This document shows positions 12,097 to 24,112 of a stretch of DNA of 64,000 nt, piece after piece; the first letter of the stretch is position 1, and every line of letters begins with the position of its first letter. The position numbers were made by a program, and so were the translations under genes. Origin of the DNA: Artemisia argyi (taxonomy: Eukaryota > Streptophyta > Magnoliopsida > Asterales > Asteraceae); contig CM060695.1 of the NCBI GenBank assembly GCA_030686995.1, positions 95,847,371 through 95,911,370 on the forward strand, read 5' to 3'. The notes below the pieces were generated by a model. That model made no database searches. It was not told the DNA's origin and saw only the letters and a program-made list of their open reading frames with translations.

Positions 12097-12602
12097 TGTT
12101 GGGTTTTATAGATTTGATTATAAAATACAAGAAGAATGAAACATGATGGACCTAAGAAGACAAAAGAAGAATTCTTAAAACGATGAAGAATGAAATACAA
12201 GGGACTTGATTGCTAAAGAAGATTTTATTTATTAGTCCTTCGTAGTATTTTGTAAACCCTAATTCTCTATTATATATTGAGATCAAGGGTACAAGTTTAT
12301 TATTAAGTCTTCCTCAATGTAGTCAATTACTAAAGGTGTGTGTGTGTGTGTGTCTAGGGCATAGATTATAAACGCCTAGACTAGAGTTTGTTAGTTAACC
12401 CCCAAGATCAAAGGTGTATTTGATCCTTGTTATAGGTAGATAACACGTTATATTCTAATCAAATATAATTGGAGGTGATTGTGGAAAAAGCTTGAGTCAA
12501 TAACATTGATTTTTTTTATTCCGCTGTATATACGTATATTGTCTAAGTTATTGTTTAACCCTAGATGCTCAAAAGGATCCAAGGAGTCTAACAAAATCCA
12601 TA
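12097..12602 (+). repeat. 3' LTR of the non-coding element
   Basis: 506 bp, preceded by the polypurine run AGGGGAAGG and followed by ATTCC. It contains an expanded (GT)n run near 12341-12351. Confidence 0.85.
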
Positions 12603-13138
12603 ATTCCTATCTAACATTATCATCAAAGCCACTATCAAACCCATCAAGTGACTTAGCATCATCACTAACATTCCCAAATGAATCATTGTAAACATTATCA
12701 ACTTCATAAACTTCTTCCCACCAATTTTTGAAGACATACCCATCATTCCGAGCTTGATTATGACCGGTTGAACATCTCCATTGAGACCGTCGTCTTTTAA
12801 ACCAATAGTACTCCTTCTCTTCAAATGTTGGGTAGTCAGAATGAACAATGTAGACGTCAACCACTTCATCATTATTAACTCGGAAGAAAAAAGCTCAGTA
12901 ACATGACTATCTTTTGATAAAGGCTTGAAAAAGTGATGAGATCAAATAAGTACATATTATTTGCATCATTTATCCTATTTTATTGACTTGTTTTATATTA
13001 CTTTATAAGATAACTAATACTTAATCATTTACTTTTGTAATTATTAGTCATAAACAAGTGTTTGGTGAAAGTTAGCTATTTTGGACGTAAAACGGAGCAA
13101 AATGGATCAAGTTGGAAAAGTCTACTGAATTGAAGGAA

Positions 13139-16100
13139 GATATGCCGTATCATTCTAGACAGATACGCTGTACGATGATACTTAAATGAATTTGAAGACC
13201 ATTGCCTAATTTGAAGCATACGCCGCATAGATTCATCCCATGCGTCATATATGAAACCTTGGTCAACAAAGAAGATCTGACTTGTTTACTCCAGATACCC
13301 CGTATTGCATTCCAGACATACAGCGTATCAATCTCAAGACTTCACCAAAGATATCTAAGACATAGAAGATCATGCGCTGTGTAACACCCCCAAAATATCG
13401 CAGCGGAAGACTGTGTCATAGGGGTGCTACTTCATAATACAAAGTAAAAGTTATAGAAAACGAACTCTAAATGAGACGTTTTGAAAAGTTACCATTCAAT
13501 TAATGAATTCAGAGTTACAAACATGAGATTCCAAAGTATGATACATAAATGTATATGTTTTGAATGGTAAATGATAAAAGCGTAAGTCTTCAGAATATGC
13601 AGCTTGACTCTAAGTTCCACGCACTAGCTATCGCCTTACTAACCTGAGATAAACATGCTAAAGTGTCAACACAATGGTTGGTGAGTTCATAGAGTTTGTC
13701 TTAAAATAGTTGAAAAGCCTTAAAGAATGATCACACAACAAAGGCATTGAGAATCCACTCAGTTACAAGTCCCGCCATAAGAGACTTGTAACCTGTGTGT
13801 TCACAACCCACTGCTAACATATAGTATAATAAAGACATGTATAAGTTCATCAATACAATTAAGCAATATGTAGTGAGTCTCTACTTCATCTCCGAAGACC
13901 TCACTTTGGGAGCCAATTCCCAAGGACAACTAGGAGCCACTTCCCAAAGAAAACTGGGAGCCACTTCCCAAAGATATAAGTTTACTGGGAGCCACTTCCC
14001 AAAGATAAAAGACAGTCATGTATGTATGAAATCAAGTATAATGCCATCGAGTATAAGACAATCAAGTATAAAACAATCAAGTATAAATGTTTTGAGTATT
14101 TGTACAAGTAAGCAAGTAGTTGAGCATGTATCCCCCCCAAGAGTTAAAACAAGTACGAAAAGAGTAGGGGCTATGACTCACCTTAAGTCTATGTAATGAG
14201 AAATGAAAGTGGTAGTCGAATCGCGAAAGTCTCTAAGAGCAGCCTATAATAGAACGTTGCGACTTAGGTTTGGAGTAATGTCTAAGAATACGAAGAATTG
14301 CCTATATATATCTTGCATAATGTTCATGATGTAGTACTTAGTATATAGTGTAAGTCGTTGAATATAAGTGGTCTATGAAACATGTATAGGTTGTAAATCT
14401 CTTACTACCGTTCGGGCCGACATAATTCAGAAGTCATGGAGTAAACGTTCGAGGAGCCAGGACACTTTAACTCGTAAATCCACAACTCGTCTCGACGGCT
14501 TACTTAATGAACTCCTCACATGAGGCTCCCTACTATTGTAGTATTTGATAACATATATATAAGTTTTGATCTTTAAAAGTTATATGGTCTTTAGCCGTGG
14601 CTTTGCCGTGACCTTGGTCATTGTTACCATGGTCTTGAGACTCAACCTTGGCTTTAGCCATGGTTGTGGTCTTGGCTTTAGGTCATTAGACGTCTTGGTC
14701 TTAGTAATTCATAACTATAATATAGTGACTTTGGTCTAAAAATGGGCTGTTAAGAATTTGAAGAAATTATCACTCGGAAAGCGTTTTCAGGGCTCGAGCT
14801 TCTTTGTTCCTGAACGAAAACGTCGTTCCAGACAACTTTCGTGTTTTAACTTTTTGATGAATCGGACCAGAAGTGGGACTTTCAAAATCAAAATTTGATC
14901 AGAATGCTATTTAGGCAGTTTTGCCGTTTTGGTTTCGCTAACTTCAAATGGTCATAACTTTTGACTCGTGTACTCGTTTTGGGTGATTCAAATTGCTATG
15001 TTTTCCTTGTTAAGTCCTATTTAACAGTAAGTAAGTGTCAAATATCAAAGTTATACTATTGTGGTCGTGGTTTTCCATAAAAATCACTAGTTTGCTTGTT
15101 TGCTTGTCATAAGTTAACATATGTATACCAATACTCGTTTTATCCATTTTTAAACATCATGAACACAATAACAAGAACATATATAGCATGAAAAGAACAC
15201 AAAGAGCATGAAAATGATATTGAGCAAGAAAGTGTATAAGGGTTTCTTACAACTTTTGGCTTTCTAAAGAAAGGAAGTCAAGTATAGAACTAGGACACTA
15301 AACCTAAGCTTGTAAACCCTTCACCATAACTCTTGTAACCCTTGCTAGCCTTGATCTAACCCTTGTGAAAACCATTTAAATTCAGCCCTAGTAACCTTGT
15401 GTAGCTCCTAATTCAACCATGGAATCACCAAACAAACTTAAGAACTAGGTAGAGAATACTAAGACATTGAACTTTGTAGTGTAACTTGTATATTGAAGAT
15501 CAAAGGATCATGGTGCTAGGTATTGAGGTTGTGGCATTTTTATTTGATGAGAAAGGAAGCAAATGAGCTTGTATTTGTACTAAGAATGAGGAGGTTAGGA
15601 AGGTGGCTAGGAAACTACATAAACTTGGTGACCAAGGTTAACTTGGTGCCAAAGTAATACATGTGTAATGATCTAGTGAATCAAGGGCCAAGATTGAGCC
15701 ACAAGTGTGAATCCCCCCCCCCCTAAATGGCGGTTTGAAGAGGATAAGGGTGACTAGATTAGTAGTCATGGTCTTTGGATGATAATATCCTAAGTATGTA
15801 GCTAGTTTTGACTCCGTAAATTGCTAACCGTAAGTTTTTAGGCCACGAAACGTAAAACCGGGTATCTTAAAAATATGAAACTTGGAAGTATGGTTAAACA
15901 TGTCAATATAGTCCATAATAAAATATAAAATGAGTGGTAGGTTCTATCGGGTGCTAAAACCCTGCTAAAAACTGGAAACACGGGTCTAAAACGCGTAATT
16001 CGCGTAAAACGCTGAACTGAAAAACGTAAAATTCCGAAACTTTTGGAATTGTCCTAAAATGAGAGAAAATCATATTTCTATTGTTTATAATGTTTTATGG

Positions 16101-16459
16101 ACATATCGGGATGCTAGAATGACGTTTAAACCTAAAAGTAAATCTCGGACACGGCTTTGTGATTTTTGCAGAAATGATCCGACGAGCGTCAAACTCTCGG
16201 ATTATCGTTAAAATAGTTTAACTTACGAGAATATGGAATAAAAATTTCTGAGATGAATAGTGAAAAGTGAATAGTAAAATGAATAGTGAAATTTTCTGGA
16301 ATAAAAGTTAACCTGAAATTGCGAATTGTTACACGCTGCATAAGAGATTGAAGATACGCCGCATCTAAAGGCGGTGTACAAATATTCGTGAATATTATAA
16401 TCTTGGACCCCACACGAAGTTACCGAGATACGCCACATCTACTTAGTTGATGCGCCGTA
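13139..16459 (+). promoter_or_regulatory. Array of GATACG-C-CGTATC-type palindromes in the LTR U3
   Basis: Copies or variants lie at 13139, 13162, 13218, 13294, 13318, across the later insertion at 13373/16334, and at 16352, 16428 and 16447. The consensus is an inverted repeat of ATACG with a 1-bp spacer. The array ends 20 bp before a TATAAATA box, which suggests transcription-factor sites of the LTR promoter. Confidence 0.6.
13380..16333 (-). mobile_element. Chromovirus-type solo LTR (minus orientation)
   Basis: Begins TGTAACACCCCC and ends TGTTACA (plus-strand view), with perfect 5-bp flanks CGCTG at 13375-13379 and 16334-16338. It is the reverse complement of the LTR family at 55659-59138: shared blocks include the end with the GATATTTTGGGGGTG stretch, the GGGAGCCACTTCCCAA repeats (13905-14010), the CATGG-rich block near 14580-14690, and the CGTTCGGGCCGACATAATTC block. 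Length is 2954 bp against 3480 bp; long TA tracts account for part of the difference. ORFs inside it are chance frames. Confidence 0.9.
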
Positions 16460-16479
16460 TCGATCCCTCAAACAGAAAT

Positions 16480-16487
16480 TATAAATA
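16480..16487 (+). promoter_or_regulatory. TATA box of the Athila-like LTR
   Basis: TATAAATA lies 20 bp after the last palindrome copy and is followed by a CA-rich leader (CCCCATTCAACATCC), as expected for the start of the LTR R region. Confidence 0.55.
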
Positions 16488-17777
16488 CCCCATTCAACAT
16501 CCAAATTCGACACACACATATGAAACCCTAAGGAGACGAATACTGACGAATTGGCAACACAAGACACCACTTAAACGAAGAATTCAGAGCAGTAAGAAGG
16601 TCCTGCTAGTGTTTAATTCAATAAGTAGATTGTTTTATTGTATTAGTACTCTTTAATTCCTCAGGATTACATGCCTTGTCGCCTCCATACGACTCGCATT
16701 TAATCTGCTTTCCCATCAATTAAAGTTTATTTGATGTTTATTTGGTTCTTTATGCATGTGCTTTGATTACCTCTGTGTTTAGACATGGCTTGCTGCGCCG
16801 CCATATGCCTCACACAATTACTTCATTAGCATTATAAGTTAATGTAAGCCTGTAAAAGGGTAAAATAATATAGACATAAGTAATCATTAAGAGTTTACTC
16901 GCCTGTAACTAAGATACCAATGAGAGAGAATAGATTTTAGTACTCATCCTATAAAACTAGCAATAAAATAAAGTGACAATCTACTTTACTATCGGCTTGA
17001 CCTCTTATCTGTAACTGTCTTCTATCTGTGTACGTGTTTGCAATTCACTTATTCAACTCTATAGTTTTAATTACTGTTATTAATCTACTCAATCGTGCCA
17101 GTCTCTCAAACTGAAAACCCTTTTGCGTTAGATTAGGTTTTAGAACTAACTTAGGAATTAAAATACTGATAGACATTTAAGGTGTTAATGTTCCACTTTT
17201 AGTGATTGACACTCTACTTACCAACTAGCTACATAGAGCGGGTACACTGCTCGTTAGTGTGTGTTTTAAGTTAAGTCGGCTAAATATAAATTTAAAACTT
17301 GATAATTATAATCTATACCTACAACGATAAACGCACGCATCAAAGAGCAATATGATGCAAAGTTATTTGGCTTGCTAGGGACACAATAGAAAAGAGATTG
17401 AATATCTGAGTATCGAAACATATTACTCTTCACACATATTCGAGCAAATCATCCTTAGTACATCCAGAAAGATCTACAGCAGGAATGATTAGCTTTGCAC
17501 CAGCCCAATAAAATCCATGTATCTTGTCGGACCATTCGTCCACCATGATTAAAACATATTTTAACGATATGTGGTGAACAAACTTCATCAAGCCTATTAT
17601 AAATATAAGTTATTAAATATAATAATAGAACTACAATAAAATAAATAACTAAATAAAATAGGGAGTAACAATAGTTTTGTTATAAGTAACATGTAATTTT
17701 TACTCATCTTGTATAGTTGGCATGTTGTTGTTAACTGATTCGTTAATAATAGATGAAGCATTAGTGGAGGAAGACAT

Positions 17778-18469
17778 TTAAAGTAGAAAAGTTTTTGTTG
17801 ATTCACTATTATTAATGTTTTATAGAGCTTTGCAGTATAAATAGCATAAAAATATTCAAGTATAATAGTGTCTATAATATAAATACTTTAAGTGTAATGA
17901 TGACATATGAAATAGTATCAAAAAAATGTATCAGTTTCTAAACAAATGATGTGATTAAACTTTTAAAGACTTACGTGTTTGATGTACACATTTGCATAGA
18001 AAATTCATAATATAGTAAACGTAATTCAACATAAAGTTAAACATATTTTAAACATAAGTAAATGCTAATTAAACACTAACATGTTCAAGGTCATTTTGAA
18101 ATGAATAGCAGGATTGTTGTTAGCATTATAAAGTGATAGTCATTTATCATCTAGGAACCTTATAACCTTGTAATAGCTTAATATAGATTAGTAAGTGGGT
18201 TTAGCGACTTCGTTATGATTAGTTAAGCTAATATGTTAGTAGATAGTCCAACCTTGTATCTAAAATCATCTAGTCCAAGTCCAAACCTTGTCCAAGCCCA
18301 AAGGCTTTCTCATATATGTATTTAAATGCCTAAGCTTCACCATTTACAACTGTGAGACTAGTTTGTAGTGTGCTCAATAATAAACTTTCTCTCCAAAATA
18401 TCTCTCTCTCTCTCTTAAACTTCTAAACCTTCTTGTAGTGAATGATTATACTATGTAAAAGACCTTAAA
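17778..18469. other. AT-rich intergenic DNA
   Basis: No gene or clear repeat. The part from 18240 to 18460 (CCAAGCCCAAAGG, then ATGTATTTAAATGCC and a CT-rich leader) resembles a promoter or LTR leader, and a similar arrangement recurs at 24440-24600, but boundaries are not visible. Confidence 0.25.
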
Positions 18470-19250
18470 AGTTGTATCATGAGCTAGATGACGGTCTATT
18501 TGTGTTTGTGTTGTCAAAATAGTTACCCTTTTGAATCTTAAAAATGCCTAGATTTATACCGTCTAAACTCCTTTCGGCTCTTATTTTATTTTGCTCTAGG
18601 ATATTCGTCAAAATATCTTATACAAACTTATAAAGGTTTAATGGTGTTTTTTATATCAAACTTGTCCAAAAAGTTTCATTAAAATGCTCAAAACACAAGC
18701 TTTTAAACCATTTTTACCCCATTTAGAAGGTATCCCCAAAACGTACCTATTTTTGCTCATTTTTTTGTAATAAATAAAATAAAAATTAGAAAAATACAAA
18801 TCTTTTTTCTAAAATTATTTTTAAGTATTTAGGACTTTTAAAAAATAAATTCGCATTTCTAGGGTTAATTTTCCAAAATTAGGTTTTTAAGGCTCGTTAA
18901 TTTCCCGTAAGTGCGCGTTTTTAGGTTAATTTGCGATTCAGATTATTTTTGCTTTGCTTATTTGTTTTATGTGCTTATTATTAGGTTTTTAGTTTATGTT
19001 TTAAATTTTCAGTCCTAAATCCAAAAAATCTTTCACTATTCAAAATAACCCGATCACGAACCGAAAGCGATTTTCCATTTCACACTTCGTTAGGACATAA
19101 AAAGATCTGGGAATATCAAATACTTCCGGATATATTGTGGTTTTGACTTTCTTTGCCTTTTTGGTTAATTCTCTCTTCGTTAAAGAGTGATTTGGCTAAG
19201 AGGTCAGGTTTTTCGCGCTATAATATACATATATACTATCATACAAATCA
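18470..19250 (+). repeat. 3' part of a decayed gypsy LTR (plus orientation)
   Basis: The sequence around ACCCGATCAC, GGACATAAAAAGATCTGGGAA, CTTCCGGATAT and TTGACTTTCTTTG (19050-19160) is related to the final 200 bp of the solo LTR at 40288-44056. It ends ACAAATCA at 19250, and a PBS follows after seven bases. The upstream boundary is not defined. Confidence 0.5.
18610..18650 (+). other. Stem-loop related to those at 22894 and 23155
   Basis: AAAATATC (18610-18617) pairs with GGTGTTTT (18643-18650) over eight pairs, two of them G-U in RNA. The downstream sequence (CAAAAAGTTTCATTAAAATG) is related to that behind the 22894 hairpin, so the two are probably homologous. Confidence 0.4.
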
Positions 19251-19257
19251 AAATTTT

Positions 19258-19274
19258 AGCGCCGCTGCCGGGGA
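19258..19274 (+). other. Primer binding site, GCGCC type
   Basis: AGCGCCGCTGCCGGGGA resembles the TGGCGCC-type PBS common to plant Athila/Tat gypsy elements, with the expected first G changed to A. It lies seven bases after an LTR end. Confidence 0.6.
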
Positions 19275-19942
19275 AGTGTTAAACCGAATTTCAAATTTAC
19301 GTTTGAAAATTAGTGTTTTTGCTCCTTCCCCGTGAAGTTATCGTTTTAAAATTGTGAATATTTTCGTATTATAGAAACCAAAAAAATAAAAAATTCACAA
19401 ACACTTTTTCTAAAGTGTTTAAAATACCAAAAAAATTAAAAAACCAACAAAATAAATCGTGAAGTCAATTGTTAAGTTGTCTCACCTTTAGATTACAAAC
19501 TATAAGAGATGTATATGGAGGGACGATCCAACAAACTTCGACCCGAAAAGAGACATTCTTCTCTTCTACTTCTTTGTGCGTATTCTAGAGAGCTACCGAA
19601 CATCGGCTGACGAATCGATTACCAAAAATATTGTTTTTCAAATTTTTCTAAATATAAAAACCCAAAAATATTTTCTTTTTCAAAATTTCTTTTCAATTTT
19701 GTGTTTTTTAATCTAATTAAATGATAAAAAAAATACTAAACTTTAAAAGAAAAATCTGAAAATTAGTAGCAACAGCTTAAAGAAATAAGCTGTAATTAAG
19801 CTAAAATGAAAATAAGCTTAAAAATGAAAATTTTGGTTAAATGTATTTTGTGAATACATCCTAACGCAAAAGACCCAAGGACGCGTTTGGTTAGGCTGTG
19901 TTGTTTTGAGGTATTAAAAGGTTGAGGTATGGTTGAGGTAAG

Positions 19943-19953
19943 GGTTCGAGTCC
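19943..19953 (+). other. Pol III B-box-like element
   Basis: GGTTCGAGTCC fits the B-box (T-loop) consensus of tRNA and SINE promoters, and the flanks GAGGT and ACCTC can pair. No A box or full tRNA cloverleaf is visible, so this may be a SINE fragment or chance. Confidence 0.25.
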
Positions 19954-22036
19954 CACTCACCTCTGACTTTCCAAAATTCCCTTTTTGCAATTTTTCTTTT
20001 TGGAACTTGTTTATAAACTAAAATAAGGAATTTTTTGTGAAGACTAAATTTTTGAAAATTTAAAATAAGCTAGGAAAAAGCTGAGAAGCTTAAACAATTT
20101 AATAAAAACTTTAAAAGCAAAATGATTTAAACTGATTAAGCTAAACTAACAAATTTAAGTTATAAGCTAAAACTAAAGTAAGATAGTTAAGACCTAAGGC
20201 AAACTTAATAAGAAATTTTAAACCTAAAAAGCATACCTAATTAAGCTAAAAGGCTGAAAAGCCAAAACAAGCATTTTGAGTCAAACAGATATTAAAACAG
20301 CCTACTGAGGCAACTAGAAGCTATCTAATAAGCTAATAACAGTTACTGAAACAAGCCAACAACTTAATCACAGTATAGAACTCCATCCAAGGAACAAGTG
20401 TACCAATATTTAGACAATGTAGGCTTATAATGAGCTTATTACTCAGCTGATAAAGAAGCTTGTTGAGACAGATTAATTAGGGTTTGCTATTGAAACAGCC
20501 TGGATGGGCAACTGAAAGCCACCCAAAAAGCTATCAAATCTAAAAGCTAGAGCTGAAAAAGCTAAAATAGATAAGATAAAAAAAAAAAAAAAGCTACCAA
20601 AGACATTGAAAAATCAATTTGAGACATTTTGGTCTTATTATGACCTTAAAAATAAGCTATTGAATACTGACACTTAGACTAGTTTTTAAAAACTAAAAGA
20701 CTTAAAACAGACTTCACCCCTACTTTTGAATTTGAAAATAAGCTACTAAAAGCTTGTGAAATTAGCTAAAAACTATGAAACAGCTTAACCTACCAACCAA
20801 AGAGTTCACAAACCAAATTTCAGATAGTTTGGCTTAAAAATAAGCTGATAAAATAGGCTATTCAGACACATATTTTTTGGTTTTTCAGATTTTAGTAAAA
20901 GACTTGTAGACTTAATTACCTTACCTTAAAACTTTTGACACTTTACCGAGACTTAAAACATGCATATGACACTGAATTTGAACCTATAACTTTAGCTCAA
21001 AAGTTCTTTTTATGATTTTTGCAATATGAGCTGATTGAAACAATTTTAAACCATTGGCACAAAAAAAAAAAAAAATAAAAAATAAACCATGAAATTTTGA
21101 AATTTAATCTAAAAGCTATGAAACTAGATAAATCTACTTGGAACAACTTAAAAACTACTTATAGGACTAAATTAAAGCTAATTGAAATAGAACTAAATGA
21201 CCAATATGAATGAAACCAGATTTTACTTTAAGTAAAACTTAAAACTAACCACTCTTTTAAGAAACTGTTTTTTTATTTTTATAAAGTTTTAAGCTGAATT
21301 AAGATAAGAAAGTGAAAACAGAAATAGATTTAACTTAATGAGGGACTAATAAGCATAAAACAATTAATAATAAGCACTTACAATAACCTAACCTAATAAG
21401 CTAATTTTTTAGTTTTCATGATTTTTAGACAAAAACTGAATCTAATGATTCCAAAGCTTCAAATAAGCAAATAACAATGATAAGAGATATAAATAAGCTG
21501 ATTAAAACAAAAATTAAGCAAATAAGAACTTAAAATAAGCAATAAACAGTTTGGACTAAATATGAAATTTAAGAGAACTTACAACTACCCTTGCTCAAAA
21601 CAGGGTTGAATATTTAATCTACAAGCTCCAACTTGTATAAAACAAGCTGGTAAGACCCATAAGCTCATCCATGGCTAGCTTATCATCTATATAGCTTATT
21701 TGATCTTTTATTTTTGATTTATAAGACTTAATAACTTTGAAAACAAACAATAAACTAACTAAACTCAGATTAAGCTATGAAGAAGCTTATATGAGCTTAT
21801 GTAACAGGAATAAGAGCTTATTTAACTATAAGTAAACAAAATGAAAAAGCTTAAAGTAAATTTGAACACTAATTAAAAGAAATCTGAATTCTATTGATAA
21901 TAAAAGAGATTACAATGCTTTGAAATGGAAATGACAGTAATAAAAAGTTAAAACAATAAGCTAAAAGCTAAAAATTACAAGAAGCTACATTAATGACTCG
22001 ATAAAAACTAGCTCTCATGTGTGTGAGATGATGTCC

Positions 22037-22044
22037 TATTTATA
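22037..22044 (-). promoter_or_regulatory. TATA box of the minus-strand LTR block
   Basis: The minus strand reads GCCTATAAATAGG. The sequence behind it has a leader that resembles the one behind the TATA box at 41362. Confidence 0.45.
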
Positions 22045-22753
22045 GGCAAGCTGAGGAGGGGAAGCTAGGGTTTCCAAGAAGCTTCTTGAAGTCTTATCAC
22101 AGCCTTATATCATTTCCCAATCATTTTAGTCCCTTGGATCATGAGTCCACGTCCAATCAACCAATCACAAGCCTCGAAATTGCCATGGTGTCTAAAAAAC
22201 GCGTCATCCATCTGCAAGGTGTGTCAGAGGTTCTAGAAGGATTTTAAAGTACATGTAAATTGGGTGAGATGTAGGGTAATTGGGGTAGGGGATAAATGAA
22301 TAGTAAAAATTGTTTGGTGCGTTTTATTGTTTGGTGGTTTATTTGACTCGGAGTTTGACTGGGTATTTTATTAATAAAAGGGTGGGTTTGGGTCCGGGTT
22401 TGGTATTGGATTGGATAAGGGCCTGTTTATTGGTGGACTTGGGATGAAAAGGGTTTTGGGTTTATTTTTCTATTAAGGATCCGGTTAGTAATAAAATGAA
22501 GGATTTATCTATGTTAGGTTTAGGGACTATGTTTGCAAATTTTGGACTAAAGATGCAAAATGCATTTAGGGACATATGATGAAATGGGATTTGATGTTTG
22601 GGTTGGTTTTGATATTTTGGGCCAAAGATTGACCAAGATTAGAATTGCTTCCTCAGCCTCGACTTTTCTCACTCTTTCCATTCTCGTGCTCATTTTCGTT
22701 CATTTTGTCTTTTTCTGATATCCGATACCTGCACATGTTTAACACAAAAACAA

Positions 22754-22755
<2 letters not shown>

Positions 22756-22788
<33 letters not shown>
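22756..22788. repeat. (TA)n microsatellite
   Basis: About 16 uninterrupted AT dinucleotides inside the decayed LTR block. Confidence 0.95.
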
Positions 22789-22789
<1 letters not shown>

Positions 22790-22893
22790 CATTTTTTTTA
22801 TTGGTTTTTGGTCTGTTGAGTTCGTTTTATTAGGGAAAAAGTATGTGTATTTAAACACATACCATTTTGCTTATTTTTTGAATTTTTTCGTGT

Positions 22894-22928
22894 AAAACAT
22901 CACTAAAGGAGATCCTCTATGATGTTTT
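22894..22928 (+). other. Stem-loop 1 of an imperfectly repeated hairpin
   Basis: AAAACATCA (22894-22902) pairs perfectly with TGATGTTTT (22920-22928). The loop holds a second short stem, AGGA with TCCT. Confidence 0.6.
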
Positions 22929-23050
22929 AGAACAAAATTATGCAAAAAGTTTGATTCAAAAAGCTCAAAACCGTATTTTTTTCATCCATTTTTACTAATA
23001 TTTGCACTTATTTTGGGCTTTTAGGTGATTATTTTGTTCTTTTTCTTGAT

Positions 23051-23185
<135 letters not shown>

Positions 23186-24112
23186 TTTGATGTTCTAGAT
23201 TGAGTTGGCACAAAAGCATTCACAAAAAATGTACATTTTAAAGCTTTTTTCAAGTGTTGTTTGCGTATTGAGTGCATATAGAAAATATCAAAAAAGGTCT
23301 TATACTTAAATTCTGGAAGTTTGCATCTTTTATATCCAGACTCATCATAATGCGGATTTGTGCAAAAAGCTTGAGTGTACAACGTCAAAACATCAAGCTT
23401 TAATCGTGCTTTTTGGTCCTTGTTTTGGTTCGAAAGCTATCAATGTTTTGAAGAGGAGCAAGTAGGTAATTTTAGAAGTCAAAACCCTTATTTTTCCATA
23501 CATTTGACCAACACCAAAACTCCGTACATTCAAGCTAAAATACCGACTTTTGCAAGACAAAACTACCGCTTTAGACCTTGTTTCTACCGATTTTTGTTTA
23601 AGCCTAATTACCAATATTCTAAACCCTAAAAAACCGGTTTGTGCGCTAGATTCTAAACCCTAGAAAACTGGTTTAAGCCTAATTACCAATATTCCAACGC
23701 CTTGGACTTCAGCCCAATTGTAAACCACTAAAGTCCATGTGATAGACTGACACGGGTTTCTTTATGTGTACCTATAAAGGAAAGTAGCTAGACACCTGAA
23801 TACCTTTGTCAACACCTTCAATTAGCCTTGGTCATGGCCTTTTTATGCTTTGTAAAACTTACTCAAATACGAAATCTTTAATATAATTACAAGTTCCTGA
23901 ACAAGAAAATATTTAACATAGTAATTGTTTATACATTTCATCTTTAAATCTGTAATTTGGATTTTCAAAAGCTTTAGACTAATCTTTTTTATTGAACAAT
24001 TTAGTGCCGTAATTATGAATGAGTGCAACTGCTTTTTCTTTAAAGGTTGAATGGAGATGCACAAAAGGGATTGGATCAATTAAAGGCATAAACAACATAA
24101 TTCATGCATTCA
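23186..24112. other. Gene-free region with a short local duplication
   Basis: CCTAATTACCAATATTC occurs twice (about 23604 and 23677), around a duplicated segment beginning TTCTAAACCCTA. Short ORFs at 23375-23629 and on the opposite strand overlap and have no recognisable content. Confidence 0.4.

Larger units (their letters stand above)
9778..12602 (+). mobile_element. Non-autonomous LTR element without coding capacity (LARD/TRIM-like)
   Basis: Two direct repeats, 9778-10273 and 12097-12602, begin TGTTGG and end CCACA (CCATA in the second). They share most of their sequence, including the stretch around CGCCTAGACTAGAGTTTG. Flanks ATTCT (9773-9777) and ATTCC (12603-12607) form a near-perfect 5-bp target duplication. 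A PBS (TTGGTATCAGATC, 10275) follows the first LTR and a purine tract (AGGGGAAGG) precedes the second, so the element reads on the plus strand. The 1.8-kb interior has no gag or pol and no ORF above 64 residues. It must have depended on another element's enzymes. Confidence 0.85.
12934..17342 (+). mobile_element. Athila-like solo LTR, interrupted by a chromovirus solo LTR
   Basis: Starts TGATGAG at 12934 and ends GCATCA at 17342. Removing the nested insertion and one copy of its duplication leaves about 1450 bp, almost the same as the 1446-bp Athila LTR at 45354. Both share the start and end, the TTTTGGACGT block, an array of short palindromes upstream of a TATA box, and a GGTACACTGC block near the end. 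Flanks AAAAG (12929-12933) and AAGAG (17343-17347) differ by one base, so a target duplication is likely but decayed. No internal region is present, so LTR-LTR recombination probably removed it. Confidence 0.7.
9704..17777 (-). pseudogene. MuDR-like (MULE) N-terminal gene remnant, split by two LTR insertions
   Basis: Three minus-strand pieces read in order. Piece A (17777-17343) starts with ATG at 17777 (MSSSTNASSIINES), has a GT..AG intron at 17703-17594, then VKICFNHGGRMVRQD. A frameshift follows, then AVDLSGCTKDDLLEYV, and another frameshift before YSDIQSLFYCVPSKP. Piece B (12933-12608) gives MVDVYIVHSDYPTFE and an acidic stretch ending DSGFDDN. Piece C (9777-9704) continues DGWNDNIDNDNYPYDD to a TGA at 9704. 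The HGG motif, the Asp-rich SYFE-like region, the VDVYVxH motif and the acidic linker match the N-terminal part of plant MuDR-like proteins as I know them. No transposase catalytic domain follows. Similarity is by eye only; the order and orientation of the pieces support one interrupted gene. Confidence 0.5.
19275..22864 (-). repeat. Decayed LTR-element DNA, mostly a minus-strand long LTR related to 40288-44056
   Basis: The minus strand starting at 22864 (TGGTATGTG, short palindrome, then TTTTT) aligns with the start of the solo LTR at 40288. AGTCCCT boxes follow (22510-22560), then a TATA box at 22044-22037, then a leader rich in AGCTTATT, in the same order and at similar spacing as in that LTR. 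The far end is not recognisable, so the left boundary is a placeholder. No coding capacity was found; the plus-strand part 19275-19620 may be the start of the internal region belonging to the PBS at 19258. Confidence 0.4.

Noticed and set aside
12479..12691. 70-codon plus-strand ORF
   Set aside because: It crosses the end of the 3' LTR into antisense of the MuDR-like remnant.
13837..14196. 119-codon ORF on the plus strand
   Set aside because: It lies antisense inside the chromovirus solo LTR; its repeats come from the GGGAGCCACTTCCCAA array, not from a protein.
19796..19990. Possible tRNA gene around the B-box
   Set aside because: No acceptor stem, D arm or anticodon arm can be folded around GGTTCGAGTCC; kept only as a weak B-box feature.
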